Shown: positions 44,502 through 53,330 of the stretch, piece after piece | Position numbering within the stretch: the first letter of the stretch is position 1 | How the letters are laid out: every line of letters starts with the position of its first letter | NCBI GenBank assembly: GCA_001897435.1 | Contig: MKSV01000006.1 | Location: 1 to 64,000, forward strand | Direction of reading: 5' to 3' | DNA from: Acidobacteriales bacterium 59-55 | GTDB lineage: Bacteria; Acidobacteriota; Terriglobia; Terriglobales; Acidobacteriaceae | Length of the DNA: 64,000 nucleotides | Notes under the pieces: model-generated | Seen by the model: only the letters and a program-made list of their open reading frames with translations | What the model was told of the DNA's origin: nothing | The model's database searches: none | Made by a program: the position numbers and the translations under genes

Positions 44502-46595
44502 ATGTTTATCGCTGCCTTTCGCCGTTCGCTTCTCTTCTCGCTTATCGCCGTAGCTCCTATGCTGGGCCAGCAGGCCACCCAACAGGTAGAGCGGCCACCG
44601 GCCACGCCGCTCATCACCCACGATCCCTACTTCAGCATCTGGTCCAACACCGACAAGCTGACCGACTCGCCTACCCGCCACTGGACGGGCCACCCCCAGC
44701 CGCTCGCCGGGCTGGTGCGCGTCGACGGCAAGCCCTTCCGCATCATGGGCGGCGAGCCGCGCAATGTGCCCGCGATGGAGCAGACCTCGCTGAAGCTCAC
44801 GCCGCTGCACACGCGCTACAGCTTTGCCGGAGCGGGCGTCGAGATCGACCTCGCCTTCTTCACCCCGGCCTTCCTCGACGACATGGATCTGCTCTCCCGT
44901 CCGGTGACCTATCTCACCTGGACGGCGCACTCGACCGACGGCGCGCAGCACGATGTCTCCGTCTTCCTCGGCGCCAGCCCGGAGATCGCCGTCAGCATGA
45001 CCGGACAGCAGGTCGTCTTCTCGCGCAACCATACGGCATCGACCTCGGTGCTCTCGGTCGGCACCCGCGATCAGGCCGTGCTCAATCGATCCGGCGATGA
45101 CCTGCGCATCGACTGGGGCTACTTCCACATCGCCGTACCCAACAACGAGACGGCGAAGACCGCCATCAGCGAACACCCCGACCGCGACTTCGCCGGCGAT
45201 GGCACGCTGCCCGCGGCCGACACCATGGACGGCCCCGTCGCAGCGAACCGTCGCGCGCCGCAACTGGCCGTCGTTCTTCCGCTCGGCTCCGTCGGCTCCG
45301 CGCCGGTATCGAAGCATGTGCTGGTCAGCTACACCCAGGACTACTCCATCCAGATGTTCCAGCAGAACCTGCGGCCCTACTGGCAGCGCAACAACAAGCC
45401 TGTCGCCACGATGCTCGACGAGGCCGAGCATGACTACGCTACGCTCGACGCCCGCGGCGACACCTTCGACAAGCAGTTGAGTGCCGATCTGACCCGCGCC
45501 GGTGGAGAGCACTATGCCTGGATCTGCACGCTCGCCTATCGGCAGTCCATCGCCGCGCACAAGCTGGTCGCCGACGCCGACGGCAACCCCCTGCTCTTCG
45601 CCAAGGAGAACTTCTCGAACGGCGACATGGCTACGGTCGACGTGCTCTATCCCTCCTCTCCGCTCTTTCTCTTCTTCAACCCGAAGCTGCTGGAGGCGCA
45701 GTTGCTGCCCGTGCTCCGGTACGCCGCCATGCCCAACCGCTGGCGCTTCCCCTTCGCTCCGCATGACCTTGGCCAGTATCCGCTGGCCAACGGGCAGGAG
45801 TACGGCGGCGGCGAGAAGACCGAAGAGAACCAGATGCCGGTCGAAGAGTCCGGCAACATGCTGATCCTCGCCGACGCGCTCGCCCGCGCCGAAGGCAACG
45901 CCGCGCTTGCCCAGCGCTTCTGGCCGCAACTGACGCAGTGGGCTGAGTACCTGCGCGAGAAGGGACTCGATCCCGAGAACCAGCTCTCCACCGACGACTT
46001 CGCCGGCCACCTCGCGCACAACGCCAACCTCTCCATCAAGGCCATCGACGCCCTCGCCGCCTACGCCGACCTGGCGAAGCTGCTCGGCCACGACGCCGAA
46101 GCGAAGCAGTACAGCGCCACGGCAAAAGGCATGGCGGAGAAGTGGATCGGCATGGCGAAGGACGGCGACCACTACAAGCTCGCCTTCAACAGCCCCGGCA
46201 CCTGGAGCCAGAAGTACAACCTGGTATGGGACAAGGTGCTCGACTACAACCTCTTTCCCAAATCCGTCCGCGACACCGAGATCGCCTTCTACCAGACCAA
46301 GCTGAACACCTACGGCCTTCCGCTCGACAGCCGCAAGGACTACACCAAGCTCGACTGGGAGATCTGGACGGCTACGCTGGCGGACACGCCCGCCGCATTC
46401 AAGGCGCTGATCGATCCTGTCTATCGCTGGACCAACGAGACCACCTCCCGCGTCCCGCTCACGGACTGGTACGACACCAAGACCGGCAAGCAGGTCGGCT
46501 TCCAGGCCCGCAGCGTCGTCGGCGGCGTCTTCATCAAGGCGCTCTCCGACAAGTCGCTCGCAGAGAAGTGGCGCGGCAAGAGCGCGTCAAAATAA
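44502..46595 (+). CDS. secreted glutaminase A-like protein (DUF4965/DUF5127/DUF1793)
   Basis: 697 aa with a signal peptide ending near APMLGQ. It matches the architecture of fungal GtaA-type glutaminases and bacterial relatives: an N-terminal beta-sandwich (PLITHDPYFSIWSNTDKLTDSPTRHWTG), then an (alpha/alpha)-barrel-like region with AWICTLAYRQSIAAHKL and EESGNMLILADALARAEGN. In soil bacteria such proteins commonly sit in sugar-degradation loci and their (alpha/alpha)6 fold resembles glycosidases, so glutaminase activity is not certain here. ATG 44502 follows GGAGATCC. A strong hairpin terminates the gene. Confidence 0.82.
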   Translation: MFIAAFRRSLLFSLIAVAPMLGQQATQQVERPPATPLITHDPYFSIWSNTDKLTDSPTRHWTGHPQPLAGLVRVDGKPFRIMGGEPRNVPAMEQTSLKLTPLHTRYSFAGAGVEIDLAFFTPAFLDDMDLLSRPVTYLTWTAHSTDGAQHDVSVFLGASPEIAVSMTGQQVVFSRNHTASTSVLSVGTRDQAVLNRSGDDLRIDWGYFHIAVPNNETAKTAISEHPDRDFAGDGTLPAADTMDGPVAANRRAPQLAVVLPLGSVGSAPVSKHVLVSYTQDYSIQMFQQNLRPYWQRNNKPVATMLDEAEHDYATLDARGDTFDKQLSADLTRAGGEHYAWICTLAYRQSIAAHKLVADADGNPLLFAKENFSNGDMATVDVLYPSSPLFLFFNPKLLEAQLLPVLRYAAMPNRWRFPFAPHDLGQYPLANGQEYGGGEKTEENQMPVEESGNMLILADALARAEGNAALAQRFWPQLTQWAEYLREKGLDPENQLSTDDFAGHLAHNANLSIKAIDALAAYADLAKLLGHDAEAKQYSATAKGMAEKWIGMAKDGDHYKLAFNSPGTWSQKYNLVWDKVLDYNLFPKSVRDTEIAFYQTKLNTYGLPLDSRKDYTKLDWEIWTATLADTPAAFKALIDPVYRWTNETTSRVPLTDWYDTKTGKQVGFQARSVVGGVFIKALSDKSLAEKWRGKSASK

Positions 46596-46609
46596 ATCCG
46601 CTTTTAGTC

Positions 46610-46643
46610 AACAGCGGCGCGGCTTCGGTCGCGCCGTTCTGTT
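46610..46643. terminator. UUCG-loop terminator between DUF4965 and GH79 genes
   Basis: CGGCGCGGC-TTCG-GTCGCGCCG is a 9-bp stem with one wobble pair, extended by ACAG/CTGT and followed by TTCTGTTT. The two genes converge here, so it may act in both directions. Confidence 0.65.
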
Positions 46644-46661
46644 TGCGCGAGGCTCAAATTC

Positions 46662-48092
46662 CTAAATCGTCAGCATCACGATCGCCGCGCTTCCCGGCGG
46701 CACCACGATGCGCGCTCCAGCCGCATCCACCCGCAACGACTCATGCTGCGCTGCCTTCCAGTTCCCATCACCGCCGACGGCAGCGCCGCCCAGTGTCACA
46801 CCGGTGCTGCTCTCAAGCGATGGTGCGGCGAGCCGCAGCGCCGCTGCCTTTGCGATGCGCCCACGGCATCGGAGAGCGACCGCAGCGCCGCGCGTCCTGT
46901 CTTTATTGATGAGCGTTACAGCCACCTGCTTGACGTCGGCGACGGCGTACGCGCTGAGATTCAGATCGCCTGTCTGCGCTTCGACTGCCAGCCGCTCTCC
47001 GCGGCCCGCCCGCGAAAAGGCGAGCATGCCGTAGTACTCCGGCCTCGCCGTATAGTTTCCATGCTCGTCGTCGCCGATCGGCGAGTAGGCGCTGATGACC
47101 CCAAGCTGGTTGACGCCGGTCTCGATATTGACGCCGGCAGCGCCGTGCGACGCGAGAACAAACATGTAGTCCAGCACCCACAGCGCCGCGCCGAAGGTGC
47201 CGCTCACTCCCGGCCTGCCGCCGCCTGAAAACGAGTTGGTCTCGCAGATGCGATACGGAACCCCGACACTCTGCGACAGCTCTTGCAGCGTCTCCAGCAT
47301 GGAGATCAGCCTCGGGTCAGTATGGAAGAGCATCTCCAGAGAACTCTTCGGATTCTGCCCGCCGCGATAGTAATGCTCGGTCAGCAGCTTCAGGTCATGG
47401 CCCTCCGCGGCGGCGAAGCGGCTCACCCACTCGGTGCGGAAGGCGGCGTCCGGCCCGGCGAACGGCGCATGCGGCAGCTTCGCTCGAATGGCAGCCTTGT
47501 AGCGGCGATACTCGGCGAGATAGTCGTCGAAGGCATAGGGATCTTTCCTGTGTCCCTCGTGCGTGAACAGGTCGACCTCGTTGCCGATCTCGAGCGCCAG
47601 CAGCTTTGCCTTCGCCGCCGCACTGACCGCCTCGGCCTCGGCCACCGCCTCGCTCATCCGGTCCTGCCCGAGATTGAGCCCCCAAATAAGTTGCCAGCCT
47701 GTCGCGTCGAGAAACGTTCCCAGCTCCCGCAGCGACTCCCGGTTGACGACGGTCGCCTTTGGAGAGGAGACCGCCTTGCCCTTCTCCGAGTACGCGGCGT
47801 AGTCCGACGTATTGCCGCCGACACGGATCACGCCCGCCGCGCCCAGCGTCTTCACCATCTGCGCATAGACGCGGTTGGTCGCGCTCAACAGCCCGGGCCT
47901 CGCCACCGAGGAGATCTCATACCCCAGGCCGATGAAGTCGCGCGGAATCGAGCCCAGCACCTTGTCCTCATCGACCGTGACTGTAACTGACTGCTCGTTG
48001 CTCGCCGAGACCGTCAGCGGAAACAAAAGCCTCTCCGCCACGGCAGCGCCGACGCCGGATGCCGCATAGCCCAGCAGTTTTCTGCGATTCAT
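46662..48092 (-). CDS. exported GH79 beta-glucuronidase-type glycosidase
   Basis: 476 aa. N terminus NRRKLLGYAASGVGAAVAERLL is a twin-arginine-like signal. GH79 TIM barrel followed by a C-terminal beta-sandwich. Acid/base E172 in LEIGNEVDLF and nucleophile E284 in YRICETNSFSGG lie almost where they do in the structurally known Acidobacterium capsulatum GH79 beta-glucuronidase (E173, E287 as I recall). Family members cleave glucuronic or 4-O-methyl-glucuronic acid from arabinogalactan proteins or related glycans. ATG 48092 follows GTGAGGAG; GTG 48107 is the ORF-track start. Confidence 0.88.
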   Translation of the reverse strand: MNRRKLLGYAASGVGAAVAERLLFPLTVSASNEQSVTVTVDEDKVLGSIPRDFIGLGYEISSVARPGLLSATNRVYAQMVKTLGAAGVIRVGGNTSDYAAYSEKGKAVSSPKATVVNRESLRELGTFLDATGWQLIWGLNLGQDRMSEAVAEAEAVSAAAKAKLLALEIGNEVDLFTHEGHRKDPYAFDDYLAEYRRYKAAIRAKLPHAPFAGPDAAFRTEWVSRFAAAEGHDLKLLTEHYYRGGQNPKSSLEMLFHTDPRLISMLETLQELSQSVGVPYRICETNSFSGGGRPGVSGTFGAALWVLDYMFVLASHGAAGVNIETGVNQLGVISAYSPIGDDEHGNYTARPEYYGMLAFSRAGRGERLAVEAQTGDLNLSAYAVADVKQVAVTLINKDRTRGAAVALRCRGRIAKAAALRLAAPSLESSTGVTLGGAAVGGDGNWKAAQHESLRVDAAGARIVVPPGSAAIVMLTI

Positions 48093-48203
48093 AGAATGAC
48101 TCCTCACGATACCTTCAAAAGCTTACAGCCCCGGCAAAACGGTCGCAGGCCGCACCCATCCTGCCGCGAATGCTTATGATGGTTAACGAGGATCGAATCG
48201 ATT

Positions 48204-48773
48204 ATGTCCAGAACCGAATCAGCCATGGTGGAATTGGGAACGGAAGCACCCGCCTTCGAGCTGCCCGATGTCGTGACGGGAAAGGCGGTTGGCCGCGACG
48301 ACGCCGCCAAGAATGGCCTCCTCGTCATGTTCATCTGCGTCCATTGCCCCTACGTGCAGTATGTGGAGCAGCAACTGGCCCAGATCGGCCGCGACTACGA
48401 GGGCAGGCTCGGCATCGTCGCCATCTCCTCCAACGACACCATCGCCTATCCTGACGACGGCCCCGAAGAGATGAAGGCGCAGGCCCAACGCCTCGGCTTC
48501 CGCTTCCCCTATCTCTTCGATGAGAGCCAGGAGGTCGCCCACGCCTACAACGCGGCCTGCACGCCTGACTTATTTCTTTTCGACGCTTCCATGAAGCTCG
48601 TCTATCGCGGACAACTCGACGACAGCCGCCCTCGCCGCCGCGACCTGGGCAACGATATTCCGGTCACCGGAAAGGACCTGCGCCGCGCCATCGACGACGT
48701 TCTTGCAGGCAGGCAACCGGACACCAACCAGCGCAATAGCATTGGCTGCAACATCAAATGGCGCGAAGCCTGA
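48204..48773 (+). CDS. thioredoxin-fold protein (AhpC/TSA-like redoxin)
   Basis: 189 aa, no signal peptide, so cytosolic. Thioredoxin-like fold with GTEAPAFELPDVVTGKAV at the N terminus and a CVHC redox motif (FICVHCPYVQYV), followed by the cis-Pro region ACTPDLFLFD and a strand YRGQLDD. This matches the acidobacterial/cyanobacterial thioredoxin family proteins of about 190 aa with a conserved C-terminal GCNIKW. Probably a thiol-disulfide oxidoreductase or peroxidase-like protein; the partner is unknown. ATG 48204 could be replaced by ATG 48225. Confidence 0.85.
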   Translation: MSRTESAMVELGTEAPAFELPDVVTGKAVGRDDAAKNGLLVMFICVHCPYVQYVEQQLAQIGRDYEGRLGIVAISSNDTIAYPDDGPEEMKAQAQRLGFRFPYLFDESQEVAHAYNAACTPDLFLFDASMKLVYRGQLDDSRPRRRDLGNDIPVTGKDLRRAIDDVLAGRQPDTNQRNSIGCNIKWREA

Positions 48774-48811
48774 CGAACAGGCGCGATGCCTAACAATCAG
48801 AAAGAGGAACC

Positions 48812-49456
48812 ATGAAGGAAGTGCTCGATCAGTTGAAGGCGGGAGTCCGCCGGTTTCAGGCAGAGGTCTATCCCCGTAATGCGGAGATGTACCAGAGAGC
48901 GGCCAGCGAGCCGCAGGAGCCGCACACATTTTTCATCGCCTGCGCCGACTCCCGCATTGAACCCGAGATCATCACCCAGACCAGGGCGGGCGAGCTCTTC
49001 GTGCTGCGCAACATCGGCAACATGATTCCGGCCTACGGAGAGATGATGGGCGGCGTCAGCGCCGTGGTCGAATACGCCGTCAGTCTGGTCAAGGTCAAAC
49101 ACATCGTCGTCTGCGGCCACGCCGACTGCGGTGCAATGAAGGGCCTGCTGGCGCCCGAAAGCGTTGCTCCGCTGCCAGCCGTGAAGAACTGGCTTACCAA
49201 TGCGGCTGCCGCGTTGTGCGTGGCCGAAGCCCTCGGAGAGAAGCATCAGGGAGCGCCAGTCGAATTCATACGCCGTCTCACGGAGCAGAACGTTCGGCTG
49301 CAGATCCAGCATCTGCGTACCCATCCCTCGGTGGCCGCGGCCATGGCCCGCGAAGAGCTGACCATCTCCGGCTGGGTCTACGAGATCGGCACCGGCGAGG
49401 TACGGATTTCCGAAGACGGTACCGGAGAGTTTGTGCCAGTCGGCAAATCGGCGTAG
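48812..49456 (+). CDS. beta-class carbonic anhydrase
   Basis: Interconverts CO2 and bicarbonate; cytosolic. 214 aa. Zinc ligands C44 in ACADSRIEPE, H103 and C106 in VVCGHADCGAMKG, with the D46-R48 dyad intact. Close to the Can/CynT type. ATG 48812 is preceded by AAAGAGGAACC. It follows the redoxin gene by 38 nt. Confidence 0.95.
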   Translation: MKEVLDQLKAGVRRFQAEVYPRNAEMYQRAASEPQEPHTFFIACADSRIEPEIITQTRAGELFVLRNIGNMIPAYGEMMGGVSAVVEYAVSLVKVKHIVVCGHADCGAMKGLLAPESVAPLPAVKNWLTNAAAALCVAEALGEKHQGAPVEFIRRLTEQNVRLQIQHLRTHPSVAAAMAREELTISGWVYEIGTGEVRISEDGTGEFVPVGKSA

Positions 49457-49490
49457 GCAGGCACCGGAAAAAGACGATCCCGGCCTGTCT

Positions 49491-49763
49491 CTATTGCGCC
49501 AAAGGAATCGAACTGCTGCTGTCTGAGCCGTGCAGCTTGACGATCTTGTTGTAGATCCCGATCAGCAGGAAAGGGGCGGCCCATTGCCCGACAAAAAGCG
49601 CGGAATGAGACTTCTTCGCCAGCGACAACCCGAGCGACAAGCCCATCGAGGCCAGCGCCATCCCTAGATAGATACTGGAGGGCACCTGGGCCGTGCACTT
49701 CTCCATGGCTGCGGTGATCTGATCTTCCTGTACTTCTCCTTTTGTTACGCGGTAATCGGTCAT
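49491..49763 (-). CDS. small membrane protein of unknown function
   Basis: 90 aa with two predicted membrane segments (IYLGMALASMGLSLGLSLA and ALFVGQWAAPFLLIGIYNKIV) and charged ends. No recognised motif. ATG 49763 (MTDYRVTKGEV) follows AAGGAGATT at proper spacing, which supports it as a real gene. Convergent with the carbonic anhydrase, and codirectional with corA, which lies upstream on the same strand. Confidence 0.75.
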   Translation of the reverse strand: MTDYRVTKGEVQEDQITAAMEKCTAQVPSSIYLGMALASMGLSLGLSLAKKSHSALFVGQWAAPFLLIGIYNKIVKLHGSDSSSSIPLAQ

Positions 49764-49871
49764 ATACGAAAATCTCCTTGGCAATCCTGCGACGTGTCTG
49801 TTTTAAGAGATGCCGAAATCCGGCTTCGCGAATACCCTCTGCGCCTGTGCGATTGATTTTTTCGCCGTCCG

Positions 49872-50732
49872 CTAGAGCCAGCGGAGCTTGCGCAGAACCG
49901 CCAGCAGCAACGCGGTACAGAGCACGGTCATCCCGCCGACATACAGCCCGCCGTTCGGAGACGACTCGAAGGGCAGACCCTTGAGGTTCATGCCATAGAT
50001 GCCCGAGATGGCGATGACGGGCAGCGCGATCGTGCCTACCACCGTCAGCACCTTCATCACCTCGTTGGTGCGGTTGGCGACGCTCGAAAGATAGATATCC
50101 AGCGTGTTGTTCAGCAGATCGCGCTGGGTCTCGACCGAATCGAGCAGCCGAACGATATGGTCGTAGATGTCGCGAATATAGGGCTGGTATTCGGCGTCGA
50201 CGACCGACCCCGGATCGCGCTGCAGGCGGAGCGAGGCGTCGCGCGTGTTGACCAGCACCCGGCGCAGGTCGATCAGCTCCCGCTTGAGCGCAAAGACGCT
50301 TTGCAGAATCTCGGGCGACGGCGAGTCGATCACCTTGTCTTCGAGGTCGTCCATGCGGTCGTCAAACTGGTCGATGGCCGGGAAGTAGAGGTCGACGATG
50401 GTGTCGAGGACGAGGTAGAGCAGCCGGGCGGGGTTGTCGTCGGAGCCGTCCCGGCGCGCCCGCGCCAGCGCCTCGGCGGAGGCCGGACAATCGGGCTCCG
50501 CGATGGTGATGAAGAAATCCTTCCCGGCAAAGATGTCGATGGTGGTAAAGACCGGCTCGCCGTTCAGATGGACAGGCCGGAAGACCGCAAACGTGTACGA
50601 CGGCGTCGTGTCCACCTTGACGCTTTCATGTTCGCTGCGGCAGTCCTCGATGTGCAGGGGATGGAGGTGGTACTGCGCGGCCAGTTCGTCGAGGCGCGGA
50701 TCGTTGGCGGATTCGAGTTCATACCACGGCAT
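49872..50732 (-). CDS. corA: CorA-type divalent metal ion transporter
   Basis: Inner-membrane Mg2+/Co2+ channel subunit of 286 aa. N-terminal cytoplasmic alpha/beta domain, long stalk helices (residues about 130-220), then two C-terminal membrane segments with the signature YGMNLKGLPFE (GMN motif) between them, and a short basic tail. ATG 50732 (MPWYELES) follows TTGAAGGAGCC; the ORF-track start adds ten residues. Ion preference among CorA proteins cannot be read from the sequence. Confidence 0.92.
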   Translation of the reverse strand: MPWYELESANDPRLDELAAQYHLHPLHIEDCRSEHESVKVDTTPSYTFAVFRPVHLNGEPVFTTIDIFAGKDFFITIAEPDCPASAEALARARRDGSDDNPARLLYLVLDTIVDLYFPAIDQFDDRMDDLEDKVIDSPSPEILQSVFALKRELIDLRRVLVNTRDASLRLQRDPGSVVDAEYQPYIRDIYDHIVRLLDSVETQRDLLNNTLDIYLSSVANRTNEVMKVLTVVGTIALPVIAISGIYGMNLKGLPFESSPNGGLYVGGMTVLCTALLLAVLRKLRWL

Positions 50733-50797
50733 GGACGGCTCCTTCAACGCAGAAAAACGCAACGCAGAAAACGAGGGCGATCCGGCGGCAGAGCCGG

Positions 50798-51502
50798 TTA
50801 ACCTCGCCCATTCTCGATATGCGTAATCTCACCGTCGCGCATGTGCAGAATCCGGTCGGCAATCTGCGCGGCCTCGTCATTGTGGGTAATCATCAGCACG
50901 GTCTGCTTCAACTCGCGGCTCGACTTGCGCAGCATCCCAAGGACCGCATCCGAATTTTTGGTGTCGAGGTTGCCCGTAGGCTCATCGGCTAACACAATCG
51001 CAGGCCGCGTAATCAGAGCTCGCGCAATGGCGATGCGTTGCTGTTCTCCGCCGGACAGTTCGTTCGGGCGATGATCGAGACGGCCTTCGATGCCCAGCAT
51101 CTGCGTGAGCTGATTGAGCAGCGGCTTGTCCAACTCCTTTTTAGTCGCGGAGCCGAGATTGGCAATGTCGTGCGCGATCTCGATGTTGCCCATGGCCGAG
51201 AGTGTAGGCAGAAGGTTGAAGCGCTGGAAGACGAAGCCGATCTTGGCTCGCCGCATGCGGGTGCGCTCGCCGTCGTCGAGCGTCGCAAAATCTGTCCCAT
51301 CGATGCAGACCGATCCGCTGGTCGCATGGGTCAGTCCGCCAAGAATATAAAAGAGCGTCGATTTGCCCGATCCCGACGGCCCGACGATGGAGACGAACTC
51401 GCCCGGCTCGACGGAGAAGCTGACCTTGCGCAGCGCCGTGACTGCGAGTTTTCCTGAGCGGTAGGTTTTGACGAGATCCTGCGCGAGAATGATGGGAGCC
51501 AT
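50798..51502 (-). CDS. ABC transporter ATP-binding protein (LolD/MacB type)
   Basis: 234-aa ATPase. Walker A GPSGSGKST (residues about 41-49), Q-loop FVFQRFNLLPTLSAMGNIE, signature LSGGEQQRIAIARAL, Walker B AIVLADEPTGNLD. The NLLPTL and GNLDT segments are typical of the MacB/LolD/FtsE group, which work with FtsX-fold permeases for lipoprotein release, peptide efflux or envelope stress. No permease gene is adjacent in the window, so the partner is encoded elsewhere. Confidence 0.92.
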   Translation of the reverse strand: MAPIILAQDLVKTYRSGKLAVTALRKVSFSVEPGEFVSIVGPSGSGKSTLFYILGGLTHATSGSVCIDGTDFATLDDGERTRMRRAKIGFVFQRFNLLPTLSAMGNIEIAHDIANLGSATKKELDKPLLNQLTQMLGIEGRLDHRPNELSGGEQQRIAIARALITRPAIVLADEPTGNLDTKNSDAVLGMLRKSSRELKQTVLMITHNDEAAQIADRILHMRDGEITHIENGRG

Positions 51503-51540
51503 GTTGTTACCTTGAAGTTTACCGTGAGTGGGGTCTGGGA

Positions 51541-52149
51541 ATGAATCTTCGGGAGTTTCTGCTCTTCGTTCTGGCCGGCTGGACCGTGATCGGCGTGGCC
51601 GGCGTCGCGATATCGCTCCGGCGGCAGGAACGCTCGAAGGCGCTCAGAAACTCCCTCTGGATCATCGCCGTCTGGGCCATCTATATGGCGGTGCTGCTCT
51701 GGTCTTCGCGGGCGCAGCCGCAGAAGGTCGTCGCCCTCGGCCAGGACCAGTGCTTCGACGAGATGTGCTTCGCCGTTACCGGGGCGCAGGACGTGCCGGG
51801 AGCGGCCGGCGACGGCATCCGCTTGGTGCGCGTCTCCGTCCGCATCTCGAACCGCAGCAAGGAAAAGACACAGAGCGACAACCTGATCCGGGCCTATCTC
51901 GTCGATGGTCAGGGCCGCCAATGGGCGGAATCGGCTGCGGTCTCCGGTGTGCGGCTGACGGCGCGGCTGGCCGCGGGAGGCTCGGCGGTAAGCCAGATGG
52001 TCTTCAAGGTGCCGCGTGACAACGACGGACTCGCCCTGGTGTTCACCCACGGGCACGGATGGCCGGGCGCTCTGGTGATCGGCGACTCGGACAGCCTCTG
52101 GCATCGCCGAACCATCGTCAGGCTGGGCATCGTCCGGCTGGGCATGTAG
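51541..52149 (+). CDS. membrane protein with extracytoplasmic beta-sandwich, unknown function
   Basis: 202 aa. Two N-terminal membrane segments (LLFVLAGWTVIGVAGVAISL and LWIIAVWAIYMAVLLWS) are followed by a soluble domain of about 140 residues whose strand pattern (IRLVRVSVRISNRSKEKTQSDNLIRAYLVDGQGRQW .. GSAVSQMVFKVP) resembles DUF4352-like immunoglobulin folds. Divergent from the ABC ATPase gene and 38 nt from it. Function unknown. Confidence 0.75.
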   Translation: MNLREFLLFVLAGWTVIGVAGVAISLRRQERSKALRNSLWIIAVWAIYMAVLLWSSRAQPQKVVALGQDQCFDEMCFAVTGAQDVPGAAGDGIRLVRVSVRISNRSKEKTQSDNLIRAYLVDGQGRQWAESAAVSGVRLTARLAAGGSAVSQMVFKVPRDNDGLALVFTHGHGWPGALVIGDSDSLWHRRTIVRLGIVRLGM

Positions 52150-52155
52150 AGCCGG

Positions 52156-52521
52156 TCACGCCGGGGTCGTTCCCGTCGTCAGCAGCGATTGGAGGGTGAT
52201 CTCTTCGAGGAAGCTGATCTCCAGCCGGATGGTCACCACCTGCCCCAGGTCCGTCGCTGTAGTCAGATTTTTGCGGCAGTTGCAAAGATTGGTCAGCCCC
52301 AGGTGGCCGGAGCGCGTCAGTTCGAGGCCGGAGGATACGATAGAGGTGTAGAGGTCGAGGATTGAGCGCAGCTGGATCTCCAGGCGAATCTCGGTCATGC
52401 TCGGCGAGAGCGACCGCCGGCACAGCACCCAGCCTCCACAGTCGGCGAGCGCCGAGGTAAGGTTGGGAAGCAGCCCCTGCCGCTCTTCGTAGCTGAAGCT
52501 CTGTATATCGAGGAGTTGCAT
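52156..52521 (-). CDS. small conserved-looking hypothetical protein
   Basis: 121 aa, cytosolic, with no recognised domain. It contains four cysteines, including a CNC motif in GLTNLCNCRKN and two in ADCGGWVLCRRS, and a regular alpha/beta pattern, so it could bind metal. Its stop faces the stop of the preceding + strand gene with 6 nt between. Normal codon use and the lack of a competing gene support it as real. The ribosome binding site is weak (GGTGG). Confidence 0.6.
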   Translation of the reverse strand: MQLLDIQSFSYEERQGLLPNLTSALADCGGWVLCRRSLSPSMTEIRLEIQLRSILDLYTSIVSSGLELTRSGHLGLTNLCNCRKNLTTATDLGQVVTIRLEISFLEEITLQSLLTTGTTPA

Positions 52522-52751
52522 GCGGTCGTCTGGCCACCCGCGGCGGGAAGTTTCTGCCGTTAGGCTTTTTATCGGAGGGGATCGCCGGATGCGTGACCGC
52601 CGCCGCGCACGGTGGTCACGTGACAGCGGAGAGTTCCTATGGTGCTGAAAGCCGATCTCTCCGGGTTACCGATTTACCGCCATCGGCGAATCGGGCGCGT
52701 TTGGCGAAGAAAATTGTCCGATTTTGCGAATTTTTGAAAGAGGCACTCCGA

Positions 52752-53129
52752 ATGGTTCTGGGGCTGGGAACGGATTTGATCGAGATCGCTCGGATACAGC
52801 AGAGCCTCGACCGCTTTGGCGAACGATTTCTGCAAAGGATATTTACCCCGGGTGAGATCGCCTATTGCCGCCGCAAAAAGCACGCGGCCGAGAGCTTTGC
52901 CGCCCGTTTTGCGGCGAAAGAAGCTGCCGCCAAGGCCCTGGGCACGGGCATCAGCCGCGGCATCGGCTGGCAGGAGATCGAGGTCCGGCGCAACCCCGGC
53001 GAGCGCCCCACCCTGCACCTCAGCGGACGCGCCCAGGAGCGCGCCGCAGCCATGGGAATCCGCAACTTGCAGTTGAGTCTGACCCATAGCCGGGATGTTG
53101 CCATGGCGGTCGTCGTCGCGGAGGATTGA
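52752..53129 (+). CDS. acpS: holo-[acyl-carrier-protein] synthase
   Basis: Transfers phosphopantetheine from CoA to ACP. 125 aa, typical AcpS length. Mg2+/CoA motifs GLGTDLIEIARI at the N terminus and ARFAAKEAAAKALGTG in the middle; C-terminal LSLTHSRDVAMAVVV. ATG 52752 aligns with the family; the 53 additional upstream residues in the ORF track have no family counterpart. Confidence 0.95.
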   Translation: MVLGLGTDLIEIARIQQSLDRFGERFLQRIFTPGEIAYCRRKKHAAESFAARFAAKEAAAKALGTGISRGIGWQEIEVRRNPGERPTLHLSGRAQERAAAMGIRNLQLSLTHSRDVAMAVVVAED

Positions 53130-53330
53130 AACGCAGAGAATTGAAACCCCGGACCGTTTTCGCGCATCCATTGAAAGCATGCCCCTTATGCAGTTGAAAG
53201 CGTTGACGGAGAACGAAGACCGGCGGCAGAGAAGTTTGTGAGGATCGCTCCCCCTGCTGATGTATCCTCTCATTGACCGGATACCTGCTGTCCGCGTCCG
53301 CATTCCGCCGGAGAGATTTCAAGGAGAACT

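Noticed and set aside
50760-50815. Terminator hairpin at the end of the ABC ATPase gene
   Set aside because: CCGGC/GCCGG pairing overlaps the stop codon and there is no T-run; too weak to call.
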